Source: Bacilli bacterium
Lineage (GTDB): Bacteria; Bacillota_I; Bacilli_A; RFN20; CAG-826
Direction: 5' to 3'
Assembly: GCA_016296775.1 (NCBI GenBank)
Contig: JAEDIE010000009.1
Span: forward strand, 1-35,450
DNA: 35,450 nt
The notes under the pieces were generated by a model. That model had not been told where the DNA came from. It did not search any database and saw only the letters and a list, made by a program, of their open reading frames with translations. Made by a program: the position numbers and the translations under genes. Positions 15,284 through 22,801 of the stretch are shown one piece after another (the first letter of the stretch is position 1; each line of letters begins with the position of its first letter).

Positions 15284-16291
15284 AACTTTTTCAGCAAAAC
15301 CTAAAGCATCTATAATTTTAATTTCTCCATCTATAGTTTTAAATGTTCCATTAAACTTTCCAAATACTTGATGAGCATCTTGAGCAATGATTAAAACATC
15401 TGTTTTATCATGTCTATCAATTATAGGAGTAAATTCTAAATCAATATCTTTAGATGGAGAATAAATTCTCCATTTATTTAAATATATTTCTTTACCTTTA
15501 TTATCTTTAGAAATATCAAATATACAATCATCAAACTTATAAGCTTTATCGTTTACAAAAAGCATATTTTCACTTGCTTTAGATGTATCTCCAAAACCAT
15601 AACCTAAATTAAATCCAATTCTATTTTTATTTTCATCTTCATAAGAAAGAGATGACCAATACCATGTATTTTTATATGTCCAAACACCTCTTCCCCAATC
15701 TAAAACACCATAAACATTATTAAATTTATGGTTAATATTACCATATTTAAAGTAACCTTCTCCATTTAACAAATTAATCTTTTGATTATAGTAAAAATGT
15801 TTCTTTTTTAAAAAAGGAGTGGCAATTACCATAGATTTTGGAGTAGTTTCATGTAAAACAAACTTACATTCAAACTCCTTTTTCTTCTTAGTTAACATTT
15901 TACATTCAAGAATTCTTTTTCCATCTTTTACTTCAAATTTAAAATTAGAATTTTTAGTGTTCTTTTTACTAATTCCTTCCTTACTTGTTAAAGGTAGATT
16001 TACTTTACCTTTAGGAAACCAATACATTGAAGAATTGTTTTCGTAAGTTCTATTATTAAAATCTAAAATAGAAAAACTAACTAATCCCATATATCCATTA
16101 TCATCAATAGTTAAAGCTATACCATATTCATCATCTCCAATATAGTAATAATCCCATTCTTTTATTTTAAGTTTAGATACTTTTATATTTTCTTTATTAT
16201 ATTTTTTTATTAACGAAGTAGCATAACCAGCTTCATTTAAATTTCCTTCTTTAGTTAATAAATCACCTTCATTTAATAAGTTATTTCTCAT
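15269..16291 (-). CDS. DUF2804 family protein
   Basis: A 340-residue soluble protein with the DUF2804 signature. It opens with NLLNEGDLLTKEGNLNEAGYAT and contains VYGVLDWGRGVWTYKNTWYW and FNLGYGFGDTSKASENM. C-terminal aromatic and charged blocks end at AEKVKNKW. The fold is expected to be lipocalin/AttH-like (beta-rich), and no activity is established. The start is set by CGGAG 7 bases before ATG. A TATAAT at 16306-16311 may give it a separate promoter, although it lies only 28 bases after the aldolase gene. Confidence 0.88.
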   Translation of the reverse strand: MRNNLLNEGDLLTKEGNLNEAGYATSLIKKYNKENIKVSKLKIKEWDYYYIGDDEYGIALTIDDNGYMGLVSFSILDFNNRTYENNSSMYWFPKGKVNLPLTSKEGISKKNTKNSNFKFEVKDGKRILECKMLTKKKKEFECKFVLHETTPKSMVIATPFLKKKHFYYNQKINLLNGEGYFKYGNINHKFNNVYGVLDWGRGVWTYKNTWYWSSLSYEDENKNRIGFNLGYGFGDTSKASENMLFVNDKAYKFDDCIFDISKDNKGKEIYLNKWRIYSPSKDIDLEFTPIIDRHDKTDVLIIAQDAHQVFGKFNGTFKTIDGEIKIIDALGFAEKVKNKW

Positions 16292-16319
16292 AATTGACTC
16301 CGATAATTATACATATAAA

Positions 16320-17177
16320 TTATTTAATTTCTTTAAAGTAGAAAATATTTAACGCTCTTAAAACGTCTTTTTTCATAGCTTCTTTAGCATTGAAAGCTAT
16401 GTCATGATAAAAAACTATATCTTTATCTTTAATAACATATTCTCTTGTAGCATAAACTCCTTCTCTAGCCATGTAAGAATAATAGTTAATTTTTCTAACT
16501 CCTCTATTGATTGCTTCAATATAATCTTTTGGACTTACTCCACTTCCTCCATGCATTACAATAGGAAGTTTTGTTTCTTTATGAATTGTCTCTAATCTTT
16601 CAAAATCTAATTTTGGAGTTTCTTTATAAATTCCATGAGCTGTTCCAAAAGAACAAGCTAAAGCATCAATATTTGTATCTAGCACAAATCTTTTTGCTAA
16701 TTCTGGATCAGTATATAAATCTTCTTTTTTAGTAATTGCTTTTGTTTGAGCTGATTCTCTTCCACCTAATACACCAATTTCGGCTTCAACACTAGCATTA
16801 TATTTTTTAGCCATTTCAACACAGATTCTTGTATTTTTTACATTTTCTTCATAAGGAAGAAGAGATCCATCATACATAACACTACTAAATCCTAATTCTA
16901 AGGCTTCTTTAATATAATCAAGATGTTCTCCATGATCTAAATGAACACAAACTTTAACCTTACTATTTTTAGCAAGTTCTACCATTACTCTTCCTATTAT
17001 ATGTAAAGGAGCAATTGGTTCATGAAGTTCAGCGTGCATTATTATAACTGGAACATTTTTCTCTTCACTTGCTTCTAAAACGGCAATTAAACTTTCTAAA
17101 GTAGGAGTATTAAAAGCTCCAATTGCTATATTATTTTCTTCAGCATACTTTAAAATCTCATTCATTGTAACTATCAT
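16320..17177 (-). CDS. fba: Class II fructose-bisphosphate/tagatose-bisphosphate aldolase
   Basis: A 285-residue class II (zinc) aldolase. Zn ligands are visible in VHLDHGEH (catalytic Asp and His), AEIGVLGG (Glu), GTAHGIYK (His) and MHGGSGVS (His). It would cleave fructose 1,6-bisphosphate to dihydroxyacetone phosphate and glyceraldehyde 3-phosphate in glycolysis. Short class II members (GatY/KbaY) act on tagatose bisphosphate, and the sequence alone does not separate them. The frame opens with a TTG four codons upstream, but GGAG spaced 6 bases before ATG 17177 shows the true start (MIVTMNEIL). Confidence 0.93.
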   Translation of the reverse strand: MIVTMNEILKYAEENNIAIGAFNTPTLESLIAVLEASEEKNVPVIIMHAELHEPIAPLHIIGRVMVELAKNSKVKVCVHLDHGEHLDYIKEALELGFSSVMYDGSLLPYEENVKNTRICVEMAKKYNASVEAEIGVLGGRESAQTKAITKKEDLYTDPELAKRFVLDTNIDALACSFGTAHGIYKETPKLDFERLETIHKETKLPIVMHGGSGVSPKDYIEAINRGVRKINYYSYMAREGVYATREYVIKDKDIVFYHDIAFNAKEAMKKDVLRALNIFYFKEIK

Positions 17178-17208
17178 AATTTTCTCCAAAAAATAACTTG
17201 TTATAAAT

Positions 17209-17214
17209 ATTATA
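17209..17214 (-). promoter_or_regulatory. -10 element of the aldolase gene
   Basis: Minus-strand TATAAT in the 83-base gap after the XRE gene, giving a leader of about 25 bases that includes the GGAG ribosome site. No convincing -35 was found. Confidence 0.5.
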
Positions 17215-17260
17215 CTACAATGATCATTTAAAAATTATATTAAATCCTTATTATATATAA

Positions 17261-17743
17261 TTAATAACTTCTATAAATTAAAATACCCTTCTTTAAAATA
17301 TATTGGGTGAATTCACTTTTAGTATCAAAATCTTTCATATCTAATACTTGTACTGATTTAGAAAATATTTTTTCTAAATCTTCTTTTACAAGACCACTAC
17401 CATAGTCATCTAGTGAAGATTTAATTAATATTTGTATTGGACTAGATTCATTTACTTGTTTTGTAATGTATTCCCCATATAAATACGCTCTTTTAACTTT
17501 ATATTTTTTCATTGTGTCTCTAACTAAAAACTTTATTTGTTTAACTTTATATATTCCTTTAGTTGGAGAATACTTACTTAAAGAATCTAATTTAAACTTA
17601 ATTAAAAGATAAATCCAATCAGGAATAGAAGTTACTCCTTCTTCATAATTTTGATAAGTTCTATAAGGCATATTTAAAAAAGATGCTATTTCTTTTTGAG
17701 TAAAACCATTTTTAATACGTAATTCTTTTAATCCTTTATTCAT
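17261..17743 (-). CDS. XRE-type HTH regulator fused to a degenerate nucleotidyltransferase domain
   Basis: 160 residues. Residues 1-50 are an HTH_3/XRE domain (LRIKNGFTQKEIASFLNMPYRTYQNYEEG). Residues about 68-160 resemble a minimal (MNT-type) nucleotidyltransferase (KVKRAYLYGEYI...IQILIKSSLDDYGSGLVKEDLEKIF). The usual GSYARG is YGEYI, and the metal-binding DxD (family form SDIDLLV) is SPIQILI, so catalysis is unlikely. HTH-nucleotidyltransferase fusions are known, often as the MNT/antitoxin side of paired systems, but no HEPN partner is encoded nearby. The promoter has a palindrome in its spacer, suggesting autoregulation, and predicts a leaderless mRNA. Confidence 0.82.
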   Translation of the reverse strand: MNKGLKELRIKNGFTQKEIASFLNMPYRTYQNYEEGVTSIPDWIYLLIKFKLDSLSKYSPTKGIYKVKQIKFLVRDTMKKYKVKRAYLYGEYITKQVNESSPIQILIKSSLDDYGSGLVKEDLEKIFSKSVQVLDMKDFDTKSEFTQYILKKGILIYRSY

Positions 17744-17750
17744 TATAAAA

Positions 17751-17779
17751 ATTATACACCTATCAGGTGTGTTTTGTAA
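17751..17779 (-). promoter_or_regulatory. Promoter of the XRE gene, predicts leaderless mRNA
   Basis: Minus-strand -35 TTACAA (17774-17779), 17-base spacer, -10 TATAAT (17751-17756). Seven bases separate the -10 from ATG, and no ribosome site is present. Confidence 0.7.
17756..17770. promoter_or_regulatory. Candidate operator inside the XRE promoter
   Basis: ACACCT-ATC-AGGTGT is a 6-3-6 palindrome occupying the spacer between -35 and -10. A dimeric repressor there would block RNA polymerase. The encoded HTH protein is the obvious candidate. I found no second copy of the palindrome in the window. Confidence 0.6.
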
Positions 17780-17857
17780 ATGTAAAGATATAATTTAATG
17801 AAAATTCTTTCATTATCATTCTAAATTTTTGATAGTGTCAAATATTTTATTAAATTG

Positions 17858-17868
17858 CGATAATATCG
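17858..17868. promoter_or_regulatory. Small palindrome upstream of nrdD
   Basis: CGATA-A-TATCG in the 256-base divergent region between the XRE gene and nrdD. It does not match the NrdR box pattern (ACAC...GTGT). Possible regulator site, weakly supported. Confidence 0.3.
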
Positions 17869-17984
17869 AAATAATTTTGGAATAAAACTACTAAAAATAT
17901 ACTAATTGATAATATGATTTTTTTGTTTCATTTATTTTCATTTTATTTTAAAAAAATTATATTAAAATATACATACACGAATTT

Positions 17985-17990
17985 AAGGAG
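17985..17990 (+). promoter_or_regulatory. Ribosome binding site of nrdD
   Basis: AAGGAG 9 bases before ATG 18000. A TATACA at 17968-17973 could be the -10, but the -35 is unclear in this A/T-only stretch. Confidence 0.7.
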
Positions 17991-17999
17991 TTAAACATT

Positions 18000-20375
18000 A
18001 TGATTAGAGTTAAGAAAAGAGATAATACAATTATCGATTTTGATTTAGAAAAAATTAAGAATGCTATTAAACAAGCTTTCGAAGCTACTAACAAAGTTTA
18101 TAACGAACAAATTATTGAATTAATTGCTTTAAGAAGTACAGCTAATTTCAATTCAAAGATCAACGATCAAGTTATCCATGTTGAAGATATTCAAGATGGT
18201 GTTGAAATTGCTTTAATTCAATCTGGTTATGTAGATGTTGCTAAAGCTTACATTACATATAGAAAACAACACGAAAACATTAGACAATTAGCTGCGACTG
18301 AACTCGATTTTAAGAAAACAGTTGATAACTATTTAAATATTAATGACTGGAGAGTTAAAGAAAACTCAACAGTTACTTATTCAGTTGGTGGACTTATTCT
18401 TTCTAATAGTGGTGCTATCACTGCTAACTATTGGTTAAGCCAAGTCTATGATAAAGAAATCGCTGATGCACATAGAAATGCTGATTTCCATATTCATGAT
18501 TTAAGTATGTTAACTGGATATTGCGCTGGTTGGAGTTTAAAACAACTCTTACTCGAAGGATTAGGTGGAGTTACCGGAAAAATCACTTCTTCTCCAGCCG
18601 GACATCTTTCAACTTTATGTAATCAAATGGTTAACTTCCTTGGAATTATGCAAAACGAATGGGCAGGTGCTCAAGCCTTCTCAAGTTTTGATACATATTT
18701 AGCTCCATTTGTTAAGGTTGATAACTTAACTTATAAGCAAGTTAAACAATGCTTACAAAGCTTTATTTTTGGTGTAAATACTCCTTCTAGATGGGGTACT
18801 CAAGCACCATTTACAAATATTACTCTTGACTGGGTTGTTCCAAACGATATGGCTGAATTAAATGCTATCGTCGCTGGTAAAGAATGTAACTTCAAATATA
18901 AAGATTGTGTCAAAGAAATGGCTATGATTAATAAAGCTTTCATTGAAATTATGATTGAAGGTGATGCTAATGGTAGAGGTTTCCAATATCCAATCCCAAC
19001 TTATTCAATTACTAAAGACTTCGATTGGAGCGATACAGAAAATAACAGATTATTATTCGAAATGACAGCAAAATATGGTACTCCATATTTCTCAAATTAC
19101 ATCAATTCAGATATGCAACCAACTGATGTTAGAAGTATGTGCTGCAGATTAAGATTAGATCTTAGAGAATTAAGAAAGAAATCTGGTGGTTTCTTCGGTA
19201 GTGGTGAATCAACTGGTAGTGTTGGTGTTGTCACAATCAATATGCCACGTATTGCTTATTTAGCAACAGATGAAAAGGATTTCTATTCAAGACTTGAAAA
19301 CTTAATGGATATTGCTGCTAGATCATTAAAGATTAAACGTACATTTATTTCAAAACTTCTTGATGCAGGATTATATCCATATACAAAGAGATATTTAGGA
19401 ACATTCAATAACCACTTCTCAACAATTGGATTAGTTGGTATGAATGAAGCTTGTTTAAATGCTAGATGGTTAAGAAAAGATTTAACCCAAAAAGAAGCTC
19501 AAGACTTCACAGTCGAAGTACTTAACTTCATGAGAAATAAATTAAGTGATTACCAAGTTAAATATGGTGATTTATACAATCTTGAAGCAACTCCAGCTGA
19601 ATCAACTTCATATAGATTAGCAAAACATGATAAGAAGAGATATCCAGATATTATTACTGCTGGAGAAGATGACGAAGATAAGGTTCCATATTATACAAAT
19701 AGTAGCCATCTTCCAGTTGGATATACCGATGACATTTTCAAAGCTCTTGATATCGAAGATAAATTCCAAACACTTTATACATCAGGAACAGTTTTCCATA
19801 CATTCTTAGGTCAAAAACTTCCAGATTGGAAATCATGTATGAATCTTGTAAGAAAGATTGCAGAAAACTACAAACTTCCTTACTTCACAATGTCTCCAAC
19901 ATATTCTGTCTGTAAAGAACACGGATATATTCAAGGTGAACAATGGGTTTGCCCACATTGTGGAAAACCTACTGAAGTCTATTCAAGAATTACTGGCTAC
20001 TATCGTCCACTTCAAAACTGGAACGATGGAAAAGCTCAAGAATTTGAAGATAGAAAAGAATATGTTCTTGGAAATTCAGTTTTAAAAGCTAAAGAAGGTT
20101 CAGCTTGTGAAATTAAAAAAGAAGAAAAACAAGAAGTAATCAGCGATGAATTATTGCTTTTCACAACAGCTACATGTCCAAATTGTAAAATGGCTAAAAT
20201 GATTCTTGATTCTAAAAAAATCGCTTACAAAGTAATTGATGCTAACGAAAACCAAGAATTATGCATTAAATTAGGAATTAAAGGTGCACCAACACTTCTT
20301 GTTCCAATTAATGGACACTACGATGTATATGCAAATGCTAGTGAAATAAAGCGATTTGCTGAAAATCATCATTAA
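18000..20375 (+). CDS. nrdD: Class III anaerobic ribonucleotide reductase with fused C-terminal glutaredoxin domain
   Basis: 791 residues in three parts. First is an N-terminal ATP-cone (1 to about 90). The catalytic barrel follows, with VRSMCCRLRLDL and TPAESTSYRLAK and a zinc-binding C-terminus (SVCKEHGY...CPHCG). The glycyl radical site is RITGYYRP, with the radical Gly near residue 666 (codon 19995-19997). A linker of about 45 residues leads to a glutaredoxin/NrdH-like domain from about 717 to the end, with LLFTTATCPNCKMA (CPNC at 726-729), KGAPTLLV (cis-Pro) and a final helix. The enzyme makes deoxynucleotides without oxygen. The TPAES motif and fused redoxin suggest the thiol-reductant subtype rather than the formate-dependent one (inference). 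The reductase-like gene follows after 4 bases, and NrdG is convergent downstream. Confidence 0.96.
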   Translation: MIRVKKRDNTIIDFDLEKIKNAIKQAFEATNKVYNEQIIELIALRSTANFNSKINDQVIHVEDIQDGVEIALIQSGYVDVAKAYITYRKQHENIRQLAATELDFKKTVDNYLNINDWRVKENSTVTYSVGGLILSNSGAITANYWLSQVYDKEIADAHRNADFHIHDLSMLTGYCAGWSLKQLLLEGLGGVTGKITSSPAGHLSTLCNQMVNFLGIMQNEWAGAQAFSSFDTYLAPFVKVDNLTYKQVKQCLQSFIFGVNTPSRWGTQAPFTNITLDWVVPNDMAELNAIVAGKECNFKYKDCVKEMAMINKAFIEIMIEGDANGRGFQYPIPTYSITKDFDWSDTENNRLLFEMTAKYGTPYFSNYINSDMQPTDVRSMCCRLRLDLRELRKKSGGFFGSGESTGSVGVVTINMPRIAYLATDEKDFYSRLENLMDIAARSLKIKRTFISKLLDAGLYPYTKRYLGTFNNHFSTIGLVGMNEACLNARWLRKDLTQKEAQDFTVEVLNFMRNKLSDYQVKYGDLYNLEATPAESTSYRLAKHDKKRYPDIITAGEDDEDKVPYYTNSSHLPVGYTDDIFKALDIEDKFQTLYTSGTVFHTFLGQKLPDWKSCMNLVRKIAENYKLPYFTMSPTYSVCKEHGYIQGEQWVCPHCGKPTEVYSRITGYYRPLQNWNDGKAQEFEDRKEYVLGNSVLKAKEGSACEIKKEEKQEVISDELLLFTTATCPNCKMAKMILDSKKIAYKVIDANENQELCIKLGIKGAPTLLVPINGHYDVYANASEIKRFAENHH

Positions 20376-20379
20376 TATT

Positions 20380-21288
20380 ATGTTTGATACAATTATTATT
20401 GGTGGAGGGCCAAGCGGATTAAGCGCAGCCCTCAACTTAAGAAGAGATAACAAAACTGTTCTTATAATAGAAAAAGAAGGAATTGGCGGACAAATTGCTA
20501 AAAGTCCAAAAGTAGAAAATATTCCTGGAACTAAATCTATTAGCGGATTAGAATTTGTAGATAACTTAACTTCTCAAGTTATGGACTTAGGTGCCGAATT
20601 TGAGTTTGATGAAGTATTAGAAGTTAAAAAGATAAATACCTATTTCGAAGTTAAAACTACATATAATTCTTTTCAAAGTAAGACAATTATTATTGCAACA
20701 GGAGCAAAACATAGAAAGATGAATCTTCCTCATGAAGATGAATTAATCGGAAAAGGAATTTCATATTGTGCTGTTTGTGATGGTGCTTTCTATAAAGATC
20801 AGGATGTAGTTTTAATTGGAGATGCTAATACTGCCCTTCAATATGCTCTTGTCTTAGCTTCATATTGTAAACATGTTTATTTAAATACATTATTTGATAA
20901 GTTCTTTGGAGACAAAATTCTTATTGATAGAGTATTAACAAAAGAGAATATTATTGTTGAACACAATCTTAACTTAATTAAGATAAACGGAACAAACGAA
21001 TTAGAATCTCTTGTATTTGAAAATACTAAGACAAAGGAAATTAAGGAATTTAAAACTAATGGCTGCTTTATTGCAATTGGACAAATTCCTCAAAATGAAA
21101 TATTTAAAGATTTAGTTGATTTAAATAAAGGTTTTATTGTTACAAATGAAAAAATGGAAACTAAAACTGAGGGAGTCTATGCAATTGGTGATTGTAGAGA
21201 TAAATTATTGAGACAACTAACAACATCATTTAATGATGGTAGTATTGCTTCATACTTTGTAAGTCATTATATTGATACAAAATTTTAA
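20380..21288 (+). CDS. trxB: Thioredoxin-reductase-like flavoprotein
   Basis: 302 residues. FAD site is IIIGGGPSGLSAA (residues 5-17). The redox motif is CAVC (Cys130, Cys133) in ISYCAVCDGAFY, where most members have CATC. The NADPH-domain GxGxxA site is modified (LIGDANTALQYA). C-terminal FAD motif is YAIGDCRDK, with Cys where Val is usual. It would reduce a redoxin with NAD(P)H. It starts 4 bases after nrdD, so its likely clients are the CPNC domain of that protein and possibly thioredoxin at 12704. The in-frame ATG eight codons upstream lies inside nrdD and is rejected, because the family begins at MFDTIIIGGG. There is no Shine-Dalgarno, so translation probably depends on coupling. Confidence 0.93.
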   Translation: MFDTIIIGGGPSGLSAALNLRRDNKTVLIIEKEGIGGQIAKSPKVENIPGTKSISGLEFVDNLTSQVMDLGAEFEFDEVLEVKKINTYFEVKTTYNSFQSKTIIIATGAKHRKMNLPHEDELIGKGISYCAVCDGAFYKDQDVVLIGDANTALQYALVLASYCKHVYLNTLFDKFFGDKILIDRVLTKENIIVEHNLNLIKINGTNELESLVFENTKTKEIKEFKTNGCFIAIGQIPQNEIFKDLVDLNKGFIVTNEKMETKTEGVYAIGDCRDKLLRQLTTSFNDGSIASYFVSHYIDTKF

Positions 21289-21296
21289 AAAATAAA

Positions 21297-21330
21297 GGCT
21301 ATTAAGGTAAAACTTAATAGTCTATTTTTT
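21297..21330. terminator. Bidirectional terminator trxB / nrdG
   Basis: GGCTATTAAG/CTTAATAGTC stem (21297-21306, 21313-21322, one G-T wobble), 6-base loop, then a T-rich tail. The A-rich left flank gives a T-rich tail for the leftward nrdG as well. Confidence 0.85.
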
Positions 21331-21359
21331 ATAAAAACTATATTAAATCCTAACTCTTT

Positions 21360-22049
21360 TTATTCATAACCTCTTAAAGAAATGAATTCAACACTATCAC
21401 TTAAAATTTCTTCAAATCTTTTAGCTTCTTCTAAACTTATATCGTGAAGATTAGGATTTATACAATAGGAAGAAGAAACAAAATGTTGAAGATACATTTT
21501 TTTAGCACCTTTAACTATTTCTTTCATTTCTTTTATTTTTTCTTCATCATGAAATTCTTTTACTAAAGTTGTGCGAAATTCATATGAAATCCCACTTGTT
21601 TTTAAAATATTGATGCTTTCTTTAATGTTTTCTAAATTGACTTTTGGTAATCCAACAATTTCATGATAATTAGAAAAACTACCTTTAATATCCATTGCAA
21701 TATGATCCACTAAGTCATTATCAATTAAATATTTAATAACTTTGGGATTAGTTCCATTTGTATCAAGTTTAATTTTATATCCTAACTCTTTAATAATTTT
21801 ACATTTTTCAATTAAATCATTCATTAGTGTAGGTTCTCCTCCACTAATTACTACTGCATCTAGCATTCTTTTTCTTTCTTTTAAGTAAGCTAATATTTCA
21901 TTAAAATCAATCTTATTATTTTTAAATAATACTAAACTAGAGTTATGACAAAATGGACATCTAAAATTACATCCTTCACAAAACAAAATAGTTGATAAAT
22001 TATTATCATAATCAACTAAAGATAATTTCTCCCAACCTACAAAATCCAT
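21360..22049 (-). CDS. nrdG: Anaerobic ribonucleotide reductase activating protein (NrdG, radical SAM)
   Basis: 229 residues. The radical SAM cluster motif is CxxxCxxC in EGCNFRCPFCHNSS. SAM-binding VVISGGEPT and a KLDTNGTNP segment follow. It matches the longer NrdG2-like (TIGR02495-type) activases rather than the short ~150-residue NrdG, consistent with the redoxin-type NrdD. It installs the glycyl radical on NrdD using a 5'-deoxyadenosyl radical. The long frame begins 19 codons earlier, but the promoter -10 lies within that extension and AGGA precedes ATG 22049, so this start is chosen. It is convergent to trxB and has its own promoter, so the activase can be expressed independently of nrdD. 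Confidence 0.94.
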   Translation of the reverse strand: MDFVGWEKLSLVDYDNNLSTILFCEGCNFRCPFCHNSSLVLFKNNKIDFNEILAYLKERKRMLDAVVISGGEPTLMNDLIEKCKIIKELGYKIKLDTNGTNPKVIKYLIDNDLVDHIAMDIKGSFSNYHEIVGLPKVNLENIKESINILKTSGISYEFRTTLVKEFHDEEKIKEMKEIVKGAKKMYLQHFVSSSYCINPNLHDISLEEAKRFEEILSDSVEFISLRGYE

Positions 22050-22077
22050 ATGAAATCCTGACTCTTTTCTATTAATT

Positions 22078-22106
22078 ATTATAGTTTGTTTTATATAATT
22101 AAACAA
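22078..22106 (-). promoter_or_regulatory. Promoter of nrdG
   Basis: Minus-strand -35 TTGTTT (22101-22106), 17-base spacer, -10 TATAAT (22078-22083). This leaves a leader of about 22 bases with AGGA before ATG 22049. Confidence 0.7.
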
Positions 22107-22147
22107 ACTAAAAGCAATAAAATAGGAATAAATAATATTCTTTTAAG

Positions 22148-22176
22148 TTTAATTTTAATATAAATTAAACTACAAT
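22148..22176 (+). promoter_or_regulatory. Promoter of the DUF5662 gene, predicts leaderless mRNA
   Basis: -35-like TTTAAT (22148-22153), 17-base spacer, -10 TACAAT (22171-22176). Seven bases separate it from ATG 22184, without a ribosome site. Confidence 0.5.
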
Positions 22177-22183
22177 ATTTCAT

Positions 22184-22801
22184 ATGAGCAAGAATTTCTT
22201 TAAACATTTAAAAGTAGTTACTAAACATAGATTTTTAGTATTTAAATTTGCTTGTAAAGTAGGTATACCTTTTCAAGGAATGATTCATGATTTAAGTAAA
22301 TATTCTTTTAAAGAATTTTCAATAAGTGAAAAGAACTATACTGGTTATCAATCTCCTTTACTTACTGAAAGAAGAAATAATGGTATGTTTTCTGATTGTT
22401 TTGTTCATCACACTAATAAAAACAAACATCATTTTGAATATTACATAGATTTCTTTATGGGAGATGTAATATTAAAAATAATGCCATATAAATACAATTT
22501 AGAATATGTAATTGATGTATTGAGTGCTTCTATGACTTATAATGGTAAAAACTTTAAATCTAATATGCCTTATGATTATTTCCTTTCTAAAAATAAAAAA
22601 TACTTAATGCATCCAGCTAGTAAAGAGTTTGTACTTGAATGTTTAAAAAGATATAAAGAGTCTGAATTTAAACATTTAAAGAAAAAAGAAACTAAAAAGC
22701 TATATGAAGAGATCAAAAAAAGGTACACATTAACATACAAGGTACCTTTCTATTCTTTAAATAATAAATATGAATTTATAGAAATTACTAAACCTTGGTA
22801 A
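22184..22801 (+). CDS. DUF5662 family protein
   Basis: A 205-residue cytoplasmic protein. Near the N-terminus are VTKHRFLVFKFACKVGIPFQGMIHDLSKYS-like blocks. A His-rich stretch follows, VHHTNKNKHHFEYYIDF. Conserved His/Asp pairs (HDLSK; HH...HHFEYY) recall metal-dependent HD-type folds, but no activity is established for the family. It stands alone between nrdG and manA. Its last 14 bases overlap the end of manA on the other strand, and its terminator lies inside manA. Confidence 0.85.
   Translation: MSKNFFKHLKVVTKHRFLVFKFACKVGIPFQGMIHDLSKYSFKEFSISEKNYTGYQSPLLTERRNNGMFSDCFVHHTNKNKHHFEYYIDFFMGDVILKIMPYKYNLEYVIDVLSASMTYNGKNFKSNMPYDYFLSKNKKYLMHPASKEFVLECLKRYKESEFKHLKKKETKKLYEEIKKRYTLTYKVPFYSLNNKYEFIEITKPW

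Noticed and set aside
17771..17999. NrdR boxes upstream of nrdD
   Set aside because: I could not find two ACAC-N8-GTGT-type palindromes spaced by about three helical turns. Only an unrelated CGATAATATCG is present.
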